64,000 nucleotides of DNA from Streptomyces sp. Ag109_O5-1 (GTDB taxonomy: Bacteria; Actinomycetota; Actinomycetes; Streptomycetales; Streptomycetaceae): assembly GCF_003814875.1 (NCBI RefSeq), contig NZ_RKQF01000001.1:744001-808000 (forward strand), in the 5' to 3' direction. The notes beneath the pieces were generated by a model. That model did not search any database. It saw only the letters and a list, made by a program, of their open reading frames with translations, and was not told the origin of the DNA. Below, piece after piece: positions 35,891-43,084 of the stretch. The translations under genes and the position numbers were made by a program. The stretch's first letter is position 1; every line of letters begins with the position of its first letter.

Positions 35891-36826
35891 TCAGCCCTTG
35901 AGCTGTTGCAGGGTGGCCTTGGTGTCCGACTTCAGCCAGCCCGTCACCTCCTCGAGCGTGGGCGGGTTGGTGTCGCTCTCGTACGAGGACAGGTACGCGC
36001 TGTAGTACATGGTGTACGTCATCCAGCCGTCCCGCACCGCGAGGGTGGCGTAGCGCGAGCCGCTGGTGGTGGAGCCGTTGCTGGTGTCCTGGGTGACCAG
36101 GTAGGCCTCGTCGCCGATGCCCTGCACGGGGGTCACGTCGTAATCGGTGTGGCTGTCGCCGTAGTTCTTCCAGGTGGCGGTGAACTCCGGTCCCGGGTTG
36201 GTCTTCTTGTGCAGGTCGACCTGTATGGAGAGATAGGCGTCCGCGTAGCTGGACCCGGTCTTCTTGAGGCTGAGACTGCAGACGCTCTCGTCCAGGGCCG
36301 GGTCCTTCATGGCGTTCTTCGTCGGGGACGAGTCGTCGACGGGGTACTCCTCCTTGAACGACGAGTAGTCCGCGCCGGAGCAGAGGTTCGCGGGCGCCGT
36401 GTAGCCGCGCAGATCCGCCTTGTCCCCGAAACCCCCGGTCAGAAAAACGCCGGCGGCCCAGGCCGCGGAGGCGACCACCGCGCCCACCGCGGCCCACAGC
36501 ACGGCCCGTGCGGCCGTGTTCGTGCCGCCCGACGGCGGAGCGGTGACGGGCGGGTAGCCGTAACCGGGCTGCGGGGCATAGGGGTTGGCCGACTGCGGCA
36601 TCGGCTGCGGCTGCGGCATCGGCTGCGCAGGCTGGTTGACGAGGGTCGGCTGGGCGTAGGGGTTCTGTGGCGGCGGCGACTGCGGGTTCGGATACGGGTA
36701 CGCGGTCGGCTGCGGCGGCACGGCGGGCGGCTGCGGCGCGGGCGCCGACTGGGAGGCGTCGGCGTCCTGCGGGGCTGGGACGGGTTGCTGCGGAGGGGAA
36801 GGGGGCTGCTCCGGTGGCGTGGACAT
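35891..36826 (-). CDS. Pro-rich single-pass membrane protein
   Basis: The 311-aa product has a cytoplasmic Pro/Gln/Ala-rich N-terminus (1-95; PPEQPPSPPQQPVPAPQD, repeated PYAPQP motifs), one helix (RAVLWAAVGAVVASAAWAAGVFLTGGF, about 110-135) and an extracytoplasmic domain with CSGADYSSFKEEYPVDDSS and VCSLSLKK. It resembles the many streptomycete membrane-anchored proteins of unknown role. ATG 36826 is used, as homologues begin MSTPP; an ATG at 36844 is also in frame. It is divergent from the peptide gene at 37030. Confidence 0.66.
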   Translation of the reverse strand: MSTPPEQPPSPPQQPVPAPQDADASQSAPAPQPPAVPPQPTAYPYPNPQSPPPQNPYAQPTLVNQPAQPMPQPQPMPQSANPYAPQPGYGYPPVTAPPSGGTNTAARAVLWAAVGAVVASAAWAAGVFLTGGFGDKADLRGYTAPANLCSGADYSSFKEEYPVDDSSPTKNAMKDPALDESVCSLSLKKTGSSYADAYLSIQVDLHKKTNPGPEFTATWKNYGDSHTDYDVTPVQGIGDEAYLVTQDTSNGSTTSGSRYATLAVRDGWMTYTMYYSAYLSSYESDTNPPTLEEVTGWLKSDTKATLQQLKG

Positions 36827-36943
36827 GTCGTGAAGATAAGGCATAACCCGACATCAAGTCCCGTCCGGGCCAGGACTGTTATGGATTGCGGACATCCGCC
36901 GACACCGGTCGACTGACTTGGCGTGAGTTTTTCGGCGGCTTGC

Positions 36944-36970
36944 GGGGAAAACCCCACCGGCATATTGCCG
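36944..36970. promoter_or_regulatory. Two adjoining palindromes upstream of the peptide gene
   Basis: GGGGAAAACCCC (36944-36955) and CGGCATATTGCCG (36958-36970) lie side by side about 60 bases before the peptide gene. A TTGTGA follows at 36972-36977 and an A/T-rich stretch at 36997-37005. The position suits operators of the RiPP locus; no factor can be named. Confidence 0.4.
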
Positions 36971-37029
36971 CTTGTGAGCCGCCGTGCCACGATCGGACAA
37001 ATATTCGCCCATATGGCATGGGGGTGTTC

Positions 37030-37119
37030 ATGAAACGGACACGGCGCCTGGTAGCTCGCCTGGTCGGCCGGAAGCGGGTCAGCGGACGTTACCCCTACTG
37101 GCCCTACCAGCTCCGGTAG
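37030..37119 (+). CDS. RiPP precursor-like peptide, 29 aa, aromatic C-terminal core
   Basis: This short gene encodes 29 residues: a basic leader (MKRTRRLVARLVGRKRVSGR; nine Lys/Arg in 20) and a tail YPYWPYQLR. Four aromatic residues (Tyr21, Tyr23, Trp24, Tyr26) and two prolines are packed in six positions. A P450 gene starts 100 bases downstream on the same strand. Short ORFs ending in aromatic cores next to a P450 are the hallmark of biarylitide- and atropopeptide-type RiPPs, in which the P450 crosslinks Tyr and Trp side chains. GGGGGTG lies just before the ATG; in-frame ATG 37018 and GTG 37024 are alternative starts. It was identified from motif and context only, and no protease gene is nearby. 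Confidence 0.7.
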   Translation: MKRTRRLVARLVGRKRVSGRYPYWPYQLR

Positions 37120-37146
37120 CCCGACACCGCTCCGCAGAAGGCCACA

Positions 37147-37201
37147 TCCACCGGAATCGGTGGAAACGCCGTTCGCAGGATCCCGCACGCGGGGTCCTGC
37201 G
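37147..37201 (+). other. Two hairpins between the peptide gene and the P450 gene
   Basis: The first is TCCACCG-GAAT-CGGTGGA (37147-37164). The second is a 12-bp stem with one G.T pair and a CACG loop (37174-37201), ending seven bases before the GGGGAGG of the P450 gene. With no T tract, they may partly terminate or protect the short transcript so that the peptide is made in excess over the enzyme. Confidence 0.6.
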
Positions 37202-37219
37202 ATCCACTGGGGAGGCCGG

Positions 37220-38518
37220 ATGGCACAGCGCGAAACGCTCAGCCGGCCGCCGGGCCCGCGCGGGCACTGGCTGACGGGCAACACCCGCGAGTACGAGGCC
37301 GACCGGATCGGATTCCTGCGTCGCTGCCACCGCGAGTACGGTGACGTCTTCTCCTTCGACGAACAGACCGTGTTCGTGATCGATCCGGACCTCACCCACG
37401 AGGTGCTCGTCCGCACCGGCGACGACTTCGTGACAGAACTCGCGCCCTTCGACATGCGGCGGGATCTCGACCAGGCCGCCGCTCAGGCCACCGCCTGGAT
37501 GGCCGCACGCCGTACCGCATGGCCGGGGATCGGCCGCGCGGCGGCGGCCGCGTCCGACGGCCGGACCGTCGAGATCCTCGACGCGGTCATGGCCGACGGT
37601 GCCGACCGTGCGGTCGACGTGCTCCCCGTCATGCGGACGTTCACCGCCCGGGCGATCGCCGAGTACTGCTTCGGCGCGGACTCCACCGGCGTCCCCGGGC
37701 TGCTCCACGAGATCATCCGCGCCACCCAGCCGTTCACGGACTCGTCCTACGAGTTCCCCTCGTGGCTGCCGATCCCCCGCCACCGTCAGTTCTTCCGCGC
37801 CTATCGACGCCTGATCGGCACGCTGACCGCGATCGTCCGACAGCGGCGCGCGTCGGGTTCCCGGGCGCCCGGGAACGACCTGCTCGGGTTTCTGCTCCAC
37901 ACCGATCCGGCCATGCCCGACGAGACCGTGGCGTCGACGCTCCACAGCATCCTCATGGGCGGCCACGGCGTGCCCGCCGCCGCGCTCTCCTCGATCGTGT
38001 GGGAACTCGCCCGCCGCCCCCGGCTCGCCGGTGACCTGCGCGACGAGGCGGACGGGCCGACGGGCGGTGGCGCCCCGTCGTCGGCGGCACGGCTCCCGCT
38101 GGCCGAGGCCGTGGTCCGCGAAACGCTGCGCCTGTGTCCGCCCGCGTGGTTGATGACCCGCACGGCCGGCGCCGCGACCTTCCTGGGCGACTGGTCGCTC
38201 GGCCCCGGTGACGACGTACTGCTCAATCCCTACCTGATCCACCGGGATCCGCGGTGGTGGCGGCGGCCGGACGAGTTCGACCCCGCCCGGTGGTCGGACG
38301 GGCAGCAGGCTCCGGGGCCGGCCTACCTTCCGTTCGGTGCCGGACCACGGGTCTGCCTGGGTTCGGCGCTGGCCATGCGCCAGCTCACCCTGGCCACCTC
38401 GCGACTCGCGCAGCGCTTCACCGTCACGTCACCGAACGCCGCGGCGGTGGTCCCGGAGTTCGTCGGCCGACTCGCACCGGCAGGCCTGCGGGCGAGTTTC
38501 CTCGCAAGGTCGGGCTGA
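37220..38518 (+). CDS. Cytochrome P450 with atypical I-helix, RiPP-crosslinking candidate
   Basis: The 432-aa product starts at ATG 37220, with GGGGAGG five bases upstream. Heme ligation is intact: PFGAGPRVCLGSALA with Cys379. The K-helix ETLR (Glu301-Arg304) and the PDEFDPARW region are present. In the I-helix the usual AGHETT reads GGHGVP (247-252), so the acid-alcohol pair that delivers protons during O-O cleavage is lost. That loss also occurs in some P450s that make phenol couplings. No ferredoxin gene is adjacent. Pairing with the 29-aa peptide suggests biaryl or ether crosslinking in its core. An ordinary hydroxylase is the alternative, but no other substrate gene is nearby. Confidence 0.85.
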   Translation: MAQRETLSRPPGPRGHWLTGNTREYEADRIGFLRRCHREYGDVFSFDEQTVFVIDPDLTHEVLVRTGDDFVTELAPFDMRRDLDQAAAQATAWMAARRTAWPGIGRAAAAASDGRTVEILDAVMADGADRAVDVLPVMRTFTARAIAEYCFGADSTGVPGLLHEIIRATQPFTDSSYEFPSWLPIPRHRQFFRAYRRLIGTLTAIVRQRRASGSRAPGNDLLGFLLHTDPAMPDETVASTLHSILMGGHGVPAAALSSIVWELARRPRLAGDLRDEADGPTGGGAPSSAARLPLAEAVVRETLRLCPPAWLMTRTAGAATFLGDWSLGPGDDVLLNPYLIHRDPRWWRRPDEFDPARWSDGQQAPGPAYLPFGAGPRVCLGSALAMRQLTLATSRLAQRFTVTSPNAAAVVPEFVGRLAPAGLRASFLARSG

Positions 38519-38541
38519 ACCGCCGTACGCCCGGCACGGCG

Positions 38542-38569
38542 GAAGGCCGGAGCAGCGGCCCCGGCCTTC
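38542..38569. terminator. Bidirectional terminator between P450 and MFS genes
   Basis: GAAGGCCGG (38542-38550) pairs with CCGGCCTTC (38561-38569) around a 10-nt loop in the 69-base gap between convergent genes. The 9-bp stem fits termination on both strands. Confidence 0.6.
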
Positions 38570-38587
38570 TGTTCGGTGGGTCGAGGA

Positions 38588-40105
38588 TCAGGCGGACACG
38601 GTCTGCACCGGCGCCCCCGCAGTCACCCGGGCGGTGTTCCCGCGGACCAGGAGGAGGGTGACCACGGCGCCGAGCAGCGAGGCGCAGCCGCAGATCACCA
38701 CGCCCAGGGACATGCCGTGGGCGAGGGCGTCCTGCGCGGCGGCCCTGGCACTGTCGCTGCCCGCGTTGACCACCGCCAGGGGACCGGCCGCCGCCTCCAT
38801 GCCGGCGTCGGCGCCGCTCAGCTTGCCGGCCAGCGCGGAGGAGGCCGCGCTCATCGCGACCGTGCTGATCACGGCCGGGCCGAGGCCCTGACCGAACTCG
38901 CGGACCAGGCTGGTCGCGCCGCTCGCCATGCCGGTCATCTCGATCGGCACCGCGTTCACGGCGGCCGACGTCAGCGAGGAGACCACGCAGATGAAGCCGA
39001 CGCCGAGCAGCAGCACCGGGCCGATGAAGGCGGCGAGGGAGGTGGTGGTGATCGGCAGCGCGGCGATCCAGAACTGGCCGGCCGCCATCGGCAGCAGGCC
39101 GCCCATCAGCAGCCGGCGCGGCTCGACGCGGGTCAGCATCCTGCTCAGTACCGGGGCGAGCAGCAGCGGGATCAGCTGGAGGATCACGAAGGGCATACCG
39201 GCGCGCAGGGCGCTGAGGTGCATCACCGCGCCGAGCCGGATGGAGACGACGTAGGCCGTGCCGATGAAGCCGAACATCCCGGTGAGGGCGACCACGGCGG
39301 CCGCCGCGAACGACGGGATCCTCAGCAGGTCCAGGTTGAACATCGGGGACACGGCGCGCTTCTCGGCGAACACGAACCCTGCCAGGGCCACCGCGGCCAG
39401 GACCAGCGCGAGGACGATCGAGGGGCTGCTCCAGCCGCGGTCGCCGCCCTCGATGATGCCCCACAGCAGGGCGGTGAGGCCGACGGCGACGGTGATCTGG
39501 CCGGGCCAGTCCAGGGCACGGCCCTCGGGCGCCCTGGAGTCGGTGACCAGCACCCAGCCGGCGATGCCGACCGCGATGCCGAGGACGACCGGCGGGACGA
39601 ACGCCCAGCGGAAGTCGGCGACGGTGGCAAGGACGCCGGAGGACAGCGGGCCGACGGCAGAGGCGAGGGAGATGCTCAGCGCCCAGGTCGAGACCGCCTT
39701 GGCGCGGTCCTTCTCGTCGGGCGTCGCGGCCGCGATCACGGCGAGGGAGCTCGGGAAAAGGGCGGCGGCGCCGACACCGGCGAGGGCCTGGCCGATCCAG
39801 AGCATGGTGATGTTCTGGGAGGTGGCGTTGAGGAGTTCACCGAGCGCCAGCACGAATCCGCCGAGGACCAGCAGCCGCTTACGGCCGAACAGGTCGCCCA
39901 GGACACCGAAATTCAGTTCCAGGATCGCGGTGGGGAGGATGAACGCGGAGGTGACCCAGGCGACTTGGGATCCGGACGCCCCGAATGCGGCCTGGATTTC
40001 CCCGTTGATGGGCGAGGGGACGGTAATGCAGAGCTGCGCGGCGGCAACCGCCAGACAACAGGCTATGAGCGTGCCCACGTCCAGCTTCTTCACGGCGTTG
40101 GTCAT
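38588..40105 (-). CDS. MFS transporter, DHA2 (14-TMS) drug-efflux type
   Basis: The 505-aa protein has about 14 hydrophobic segments and MFS signatures LNFGVLGDLFGRKRLLVLGG (motif A, about 64-83) and WALSISLASAVGPLSSGVL (motif C). The family exports drugs or small metabolites using the proton gradient. It is the last gene of a run with the SDR and VOC genes on the same strand. It is also the only transporter near the P450 peptide locus and could export that product, although they are convergent and separated by a terminator. The GGAG site before the ATG is clear. Confidence 0.88.
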   Translation of the reverse strand: MTNAVKKLDVGTLIACCLAVAAAQLCITVPSPINGEIQAAFGASGSQVAWVTSAFILPTAILELNFGVLGDLFGRKRLLVLGGFVLALGELLNATSQNITMLWIGQALAGVGAAALFPSSLAVIAAATPDEKDRAKAVSTWALSISLASAVGPLSSGVLATVADFRWAFVPPVVLGIAVGIAGWVLVTDSRAPEGRALDWPGQITVAVGLTALLWGIIEGGDRGWSSPSIVLALVLAAVALAGFVFAEKRAVSPMFNLDLLRIPSFAAAAVVALTGMFGFIGTAYVVSIRLGAVMHLSALRAGMPFVILQLIPLLLAPVLSRMLTRVEPRRLLMGGLLPMAAGQFWIAALPITTTSLAAFIGPVLLLGVGFICVVSSLTSAAVNAVPIEMTGMASGATSLVREFGQGLGPAVISTVAMSAASSALAGKLSGADAGMEAAAGPLAVVNAGSDSARAAAQDALAHGMSLGVVICGCASLLGAVVTLLLVRGNTARVTAGAPVQTVSA

Positions 40106-40118
40106 TCCGTACTCCGTC

Positions 40119-40559
40119 TCAGGGATTGTCAGTGGTGCCGCGCTCTTCGGTTTCGCCGCGTTCTATGAGTTCGATGAGATTTCCCTCCGGGTCCTTGACC
40201 CAGGCCATCCGCACCCCCGGTTCGGGGGACGGACCGGGGGCGAGGACCTCGCTCGCTCCATGGGTCTTCAACGCGGTGTAGACGGGGTCGAGTTCGGGGG
40301 TGGTGACCGCGAAGTGCCCGTATCCCTCGGTGAGGACGGCGGTCATCGGGTCGGGTGCCCTGAGGCCGGGTGCGGACCCGGGCCTGGCGAGCAGTTCGAT
40401 GCGCCAGCCGTGCGGGTGTTCCAGGACGACACCGGTCAGTCCGGGGCCGTCGAGATGGAACTCGAAGACGGTCTCCAGTCCGAAGACCGTCCGGTACCAG
40501 GCGAGTTGGGCGGGCAGGTCGCGTACGTTCAGGCCCACGTGGTCGAGTCGTGCGTGCAT
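40119..40559 (-). CDS. Glyoxalase/VOC-fold protein
   Basis: The product is 146 aa, a single VOC domain with four metal ligands in the expected order: His in RLDHVGLNVRD, Glu in GWRIELLARP, His in GYGHFAVTTP and Glu in NLIELIERG. It belongs to the lactoylglutathione-lyase-like or methylmalonyl-epimerase-like group. It may detoxify an oxo intermediate or modify the product of the neighbouring SDR. The gene lies between SDR and MFS genes with short gaps (6 and 13 bases), so it is clearly part of one operon. Confidence 0.82.
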   Translation of the reverse strand: MHARLDHVGLNVRDLPAQLAWYRTVFGLETVFEFHLDGPGLTGVVLEHPHGWRIELLARPGSAPGLRAPDPMTAVLTEGYGHFAVTTPELDPVYTALKTHGASEVLAPGPSPEPGVRMAWVKDPEGNLIELIERGETEERGTTDNP

Positions 40560-40565
40560 GCCCGC

Positions 40566-41336
40566 TCAGCCCGCCATCGCGCTGTCGCCGCCGTCGACCA
40601 TGAGGTTGGCGCCGTTGACGAAGGCCGCCTCGTCGGAGCAGAGGAAGGCCGCGGCGCGCGCGATGTCCTCCGGCTGCCCGACCCGGCCGACCGGGATCCG
40701 TGCCTCCAGCTGGGCCTTCGGTCCGTCCGGGTCGTCGAGGAAGGGCGCGGTGGCGGAGGTCCGGGTCATGCCGGGGGCGATGCTGTTGACGCGGATGTGG
40801 TGCGGGGCACCGGCCGCGCACAGGTGCTTGGTCATCGCGAGGACCCCGCCCTTGGCGGCGCCGTGCGGCACCATCGGCATGAACAGCGCGCCGCGCTCGG
40901 CAGCCACGGAGGCGACGTTCAGGACGGCGCCGCCGCCGCGCGCGATCAGGTGCGGCCAGGCGGCCTGGGTGCAGAAGTAGGGGATGTCCAGCTCGTTCTT
41001 GATGGTGAAGTACCAGTCGGCCGCCGGCATCGTCTCGAAGGGGCCGTTCCGCAGAGCGGAGGCGTTGTTGTAGAGGATGTCGATCCCGCCGAACGCGTCG
41101 ATCCCGGCCTCGATCCATTCCCGGGCCCCGGCCTCGGTGGAAAGGTCGACCGGGGCCAGCGAACGCATGACGCCGCCGGACTTCTCGACGAGTTCCACGG
41201 TTTCCGCCGCGCTCTCCTCGTCGATGTCGCAGCCGAATACGGTGGCGCCCTCGGCCGCGAACACCTGTGCCGCGGCCCGGCCGATTCCGGCCCCCGTTCC
41301 ACTGATGAAAGCGATTTTTCCGGCCAATCGACCCAT
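40566..41336 (-). CDS. SDR-family protein with catalytic Tyr replaced by His
   Basis: The 256-aa protein has a standard SDR fold: AFISGTGAGIGRAAAQVF, CDIDEESAAE, NNASALRNG, Ser in VASVAAERG and DGGDSAMAG at the end. The YxxxK motif is changed: the segment reads PHGAAKGGV, so His occupies the tyrosine position while Lys is kept. Either His acts as the acid/base or activity is altered. It is the upstream gene of the SDR-VOC-MFS unit, 125 bases after the P450 gene on the same strand. Confidence 0.82.
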   Translation of the reverse strand: MGRLAGKIAFISGTGAGIGRAAAQVFAAEGATVFGCDIDEESAAETVELVEKSGGVMRSLAPVDLSTEAGAREWIEAGIDAFGGIDILYNNASALRNGPFETMPAADWYFTIKNELDIPYFCTQAAWPHLIARGGGAVLNVASVAAERGALFMPMVPHGAAKGGVLAMTKHLCAAGAPHHIRVNSIAPGMTRTSATAPFLDDPDGPKAQLEARIPVGRVGQPEDIARAAAFLCSDEAAFVNGANLMVDGGDSAMAG

Positions 41337-41460
41337 GATTGCGAAGCCCCTTGTCCCATGCCGCCCGAGTGCGGTCCTGGCAGCGTAGGTACGGCCTTTG
41401 CCCAGAACAAGAAAGGCACCGGGGAAAGGGCATCGGGGGTTCGTATGGCTGGTATGCGCC

Positions 41461-42702
41461 TCAGGTGCTCAGCCGCACCGGAAGGGCCTGGACGCTGTTG
41501 CCGACGAACCCTGCGAGCGGGGCGAGGCGGTCCTCGGGCACGGCGAGGTCCAGGGCGGGGAAGCGGTCGAAGAGCCGCTCCAGGGCGACCGTGGCCTCCA
41601 GACGGGCCAGCGGGGCGCCCAGGCAGTAGTGGGCGCCGTGGCCGAGGGAGAGATGGCGTACGGCGTCGGGGCGGGCGGGCCGGGTGACGTCGAACCGGCC
41701 GGCGTCCGGGCCGTGCGCGGCCGGGTCGCGCCCGGCGGCGGAGTAGCCGGCCAGAACCGGGGTGCCCGCGGGGATCACCGTGCCGTCGACGGTCAGGTCC
41801 CGCACGGGGTACCGGAACGGGAAGTAGCTGACCGGGGCATCCCAGCGCAGGGTCTCCTCCACCACGTCCGCCCAGTCCGCCTCCCCCTTCCGGACGAGTG
41901 CGAGCTGGTCGCGGTGGCCGCACAGGGCGCGGACCGCGTTGGTGATGAGGTTGAGCGTGGTCTCGTGCCCGGCGATGATCATCAACACCAGGGTGCCGAT
42001 GAGCTCCTCCTGCCCGAGCCGGTCCCCGTCCTCGTCCCGGGCGGCGATCAGGGCGCTGGTGAGGTCGTGGCCGGGCCGCTCGGCGCGGGCGGCGGCGACG
42101 GCGGCGAGTACGGCGACCAGCTCCCGGTTGGCGGCGACGGCGGCGCCGGGTTCGATGTCGGTGGCCACGACCTGGCTGGACAGATGGTGCAGCCGGTGCC
42201 GGAACTCGGCGTCCACGCCCAGGAGTTCGCAGATCACCTCCATGGGCAGCGGCAGCGCGAAGTGCCGCCGCAGATCGGCGACCCCACCGCCCTCGACAGC
42301 GGCCCGCTCCAGATCGTCGAGGAGCGCGTCGGTCAACTCCTCGATCCAGGGGCGCAGTTCGGCCACCCGGCGGGGTGTGAACGCCCGGCTGACCAGTCCC
42401 CGCAGTCTGCGGTGGTCGTCCCCGTCTGCGGTGGTCATGCCCCGCACGGTGGCGAAGGTCAGCAGCGGCCATCCCGCGGGGATCCGGCCCTCTCCCAGTG
42501 CGGTGAAGTGCCGTACGTTCTTGGCGGCTTCGGGCAGCTGGAGAAACTCCTTGAGCGCCTCGTGCCCGAGGACGGCCATGCCCTCGATGCCGCCCGGCAG
42601 CACGACCGGCGTCACGGCACCGCGCGCCAGCAGCCCGGCGTTCTCAGCGTGCGGGCAGCCGCCGGCGGGGGCCGGACGGTTCGGCAGGGGCGGGGTCTCC
42701 AC
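41461..42702 (-). CDS. Cytochrome P450 (bacterial class, CYP105/107-like)
   Basis: The 413-aa enzyme is complete and conventional: I-helix AGHETT (244-249), K-helix EETLRW (Glu283, Arg286), and heme loop LGHGAHYCLGAPLARLE with Cys360. It also has FPFRYPVRDLTVDG before the beta-sheet region, typical of soluble bacterial P450s that hydroxylate secondary metabolites. No ferredoxin gene is adjacent. It is probably transcribed ahead of SDR, VOC and MFS genes (gaps 124, 6 and 13 bases). Together they could tailor and export a small molecule, or detoxify an incoming one. Confidence 0.88.
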   Translation of the reverse strand: METPPLPNRPAPAGGCPHAENAGLLARGAVTPVVLPGGIEGMAVLGHEALKEFLQLPEAAKNVRHFTALGEGRIPAGWPLLTFATVRGMTTADGDDHRRLRGLVSRAFTPRRVAELRPWIEELTDALLDDLERAAVEGGGVADLRRHFALPLPMEVICELLGVDAEFRHRLHHLSSQVVATDIEPGAAVAANRELVAVLAAVAAARAERPGHDLTSALIAARDEDGDRLGQEELIGTLVLMIIAGHETTLNLITNAVRALCGHRDQLALVRKGEADWADVVEETLRWDAPVSYFPFRYPVRDLTVDGTVIPAGTPVLAGYSAAGRDPAAHGPDAGRFDVTRPARPDAVRHLSLGHGAHYCLGAPLARLEATVALERLFDRFPALDLAVPEDRLAPLAGFVGNSVQALPVRLST

Positions 42703-43080
42703 CGGGGGCTCCTTGACAGCCGTACGACGCGGGCATCGCAGATCCTAGGCGCACATGAGCCCGCCGGGCCGAGGGTCGGGAATATCCGTGACCGGCGTCA
42801 TGTTGACCGGCACGGAACCCTGGGTATAGTGCGATCAGCACCTGTGGCCGCCCCTGTCGGGCGCCGAGTGCCGGTTCCACTCCTTTCAGCCGTACCGCCC
42901 GTCGCCTGCCGACCGGCCCGCCGGCTTCTCAGCTCCACCTCGCGACCAGGACTTCTCCGCCGTCGACAACGGCTCCCGAGGTGTCGTTCCCGCCGCACGG
43001 AGGCATGCGCACATGCCCTCCCGCTCGCGGCCCACTCCCTCGTTCCTTCATGTCTTCCGTCCGCGAAAGGACCACCCTTC
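42703..43080. other. Divergent region and long leader of the Rho paralogue
   Basis: These 378 bases separate the minus-strand P450 start from rho. They contain a good sigma-70-like promoter (42803-42830), a C-rich stretch of about 180 bases that is poor in G, and a short coupled ORF (43013-43084). The leader from the predicted start site to the ATG is about 240 nt, long for this genus and reminiscent of rho autoregulation in other bacteria. Confidence 0.55.
42803..42830 (+). promoter_or_regulatory. Sigma-70-like promoter of the Rho paralogue
   Basis: TTGACC (42803-42808) and TATAGT (42825-42830) are separated by 16 bases. This predicts a start site near 42837 and a leader of about 240 nt. 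Confidence 0.6.
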
Positions 43081-43084
43081 ATGA
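43013..43084 (+). CDS. Short leader ORF coupled to the Rho paralogue
   Basis: ATG 43013 follows GGAGG (42999-43003) by nine bases and opens a 23-codon frame starting MPSRSRPTPSF. Its TGA stop overlaps the rho ATG as ATGA (43081-43084). Overlap and binding site suggest translational coupling. The peptide is Pro/Ser/Arg-rich and its sequence may not matter. No homologue is known to me. Confidence 0.45.
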   Translation: MPSRSRPTPSFLHVFRPRKDHPS

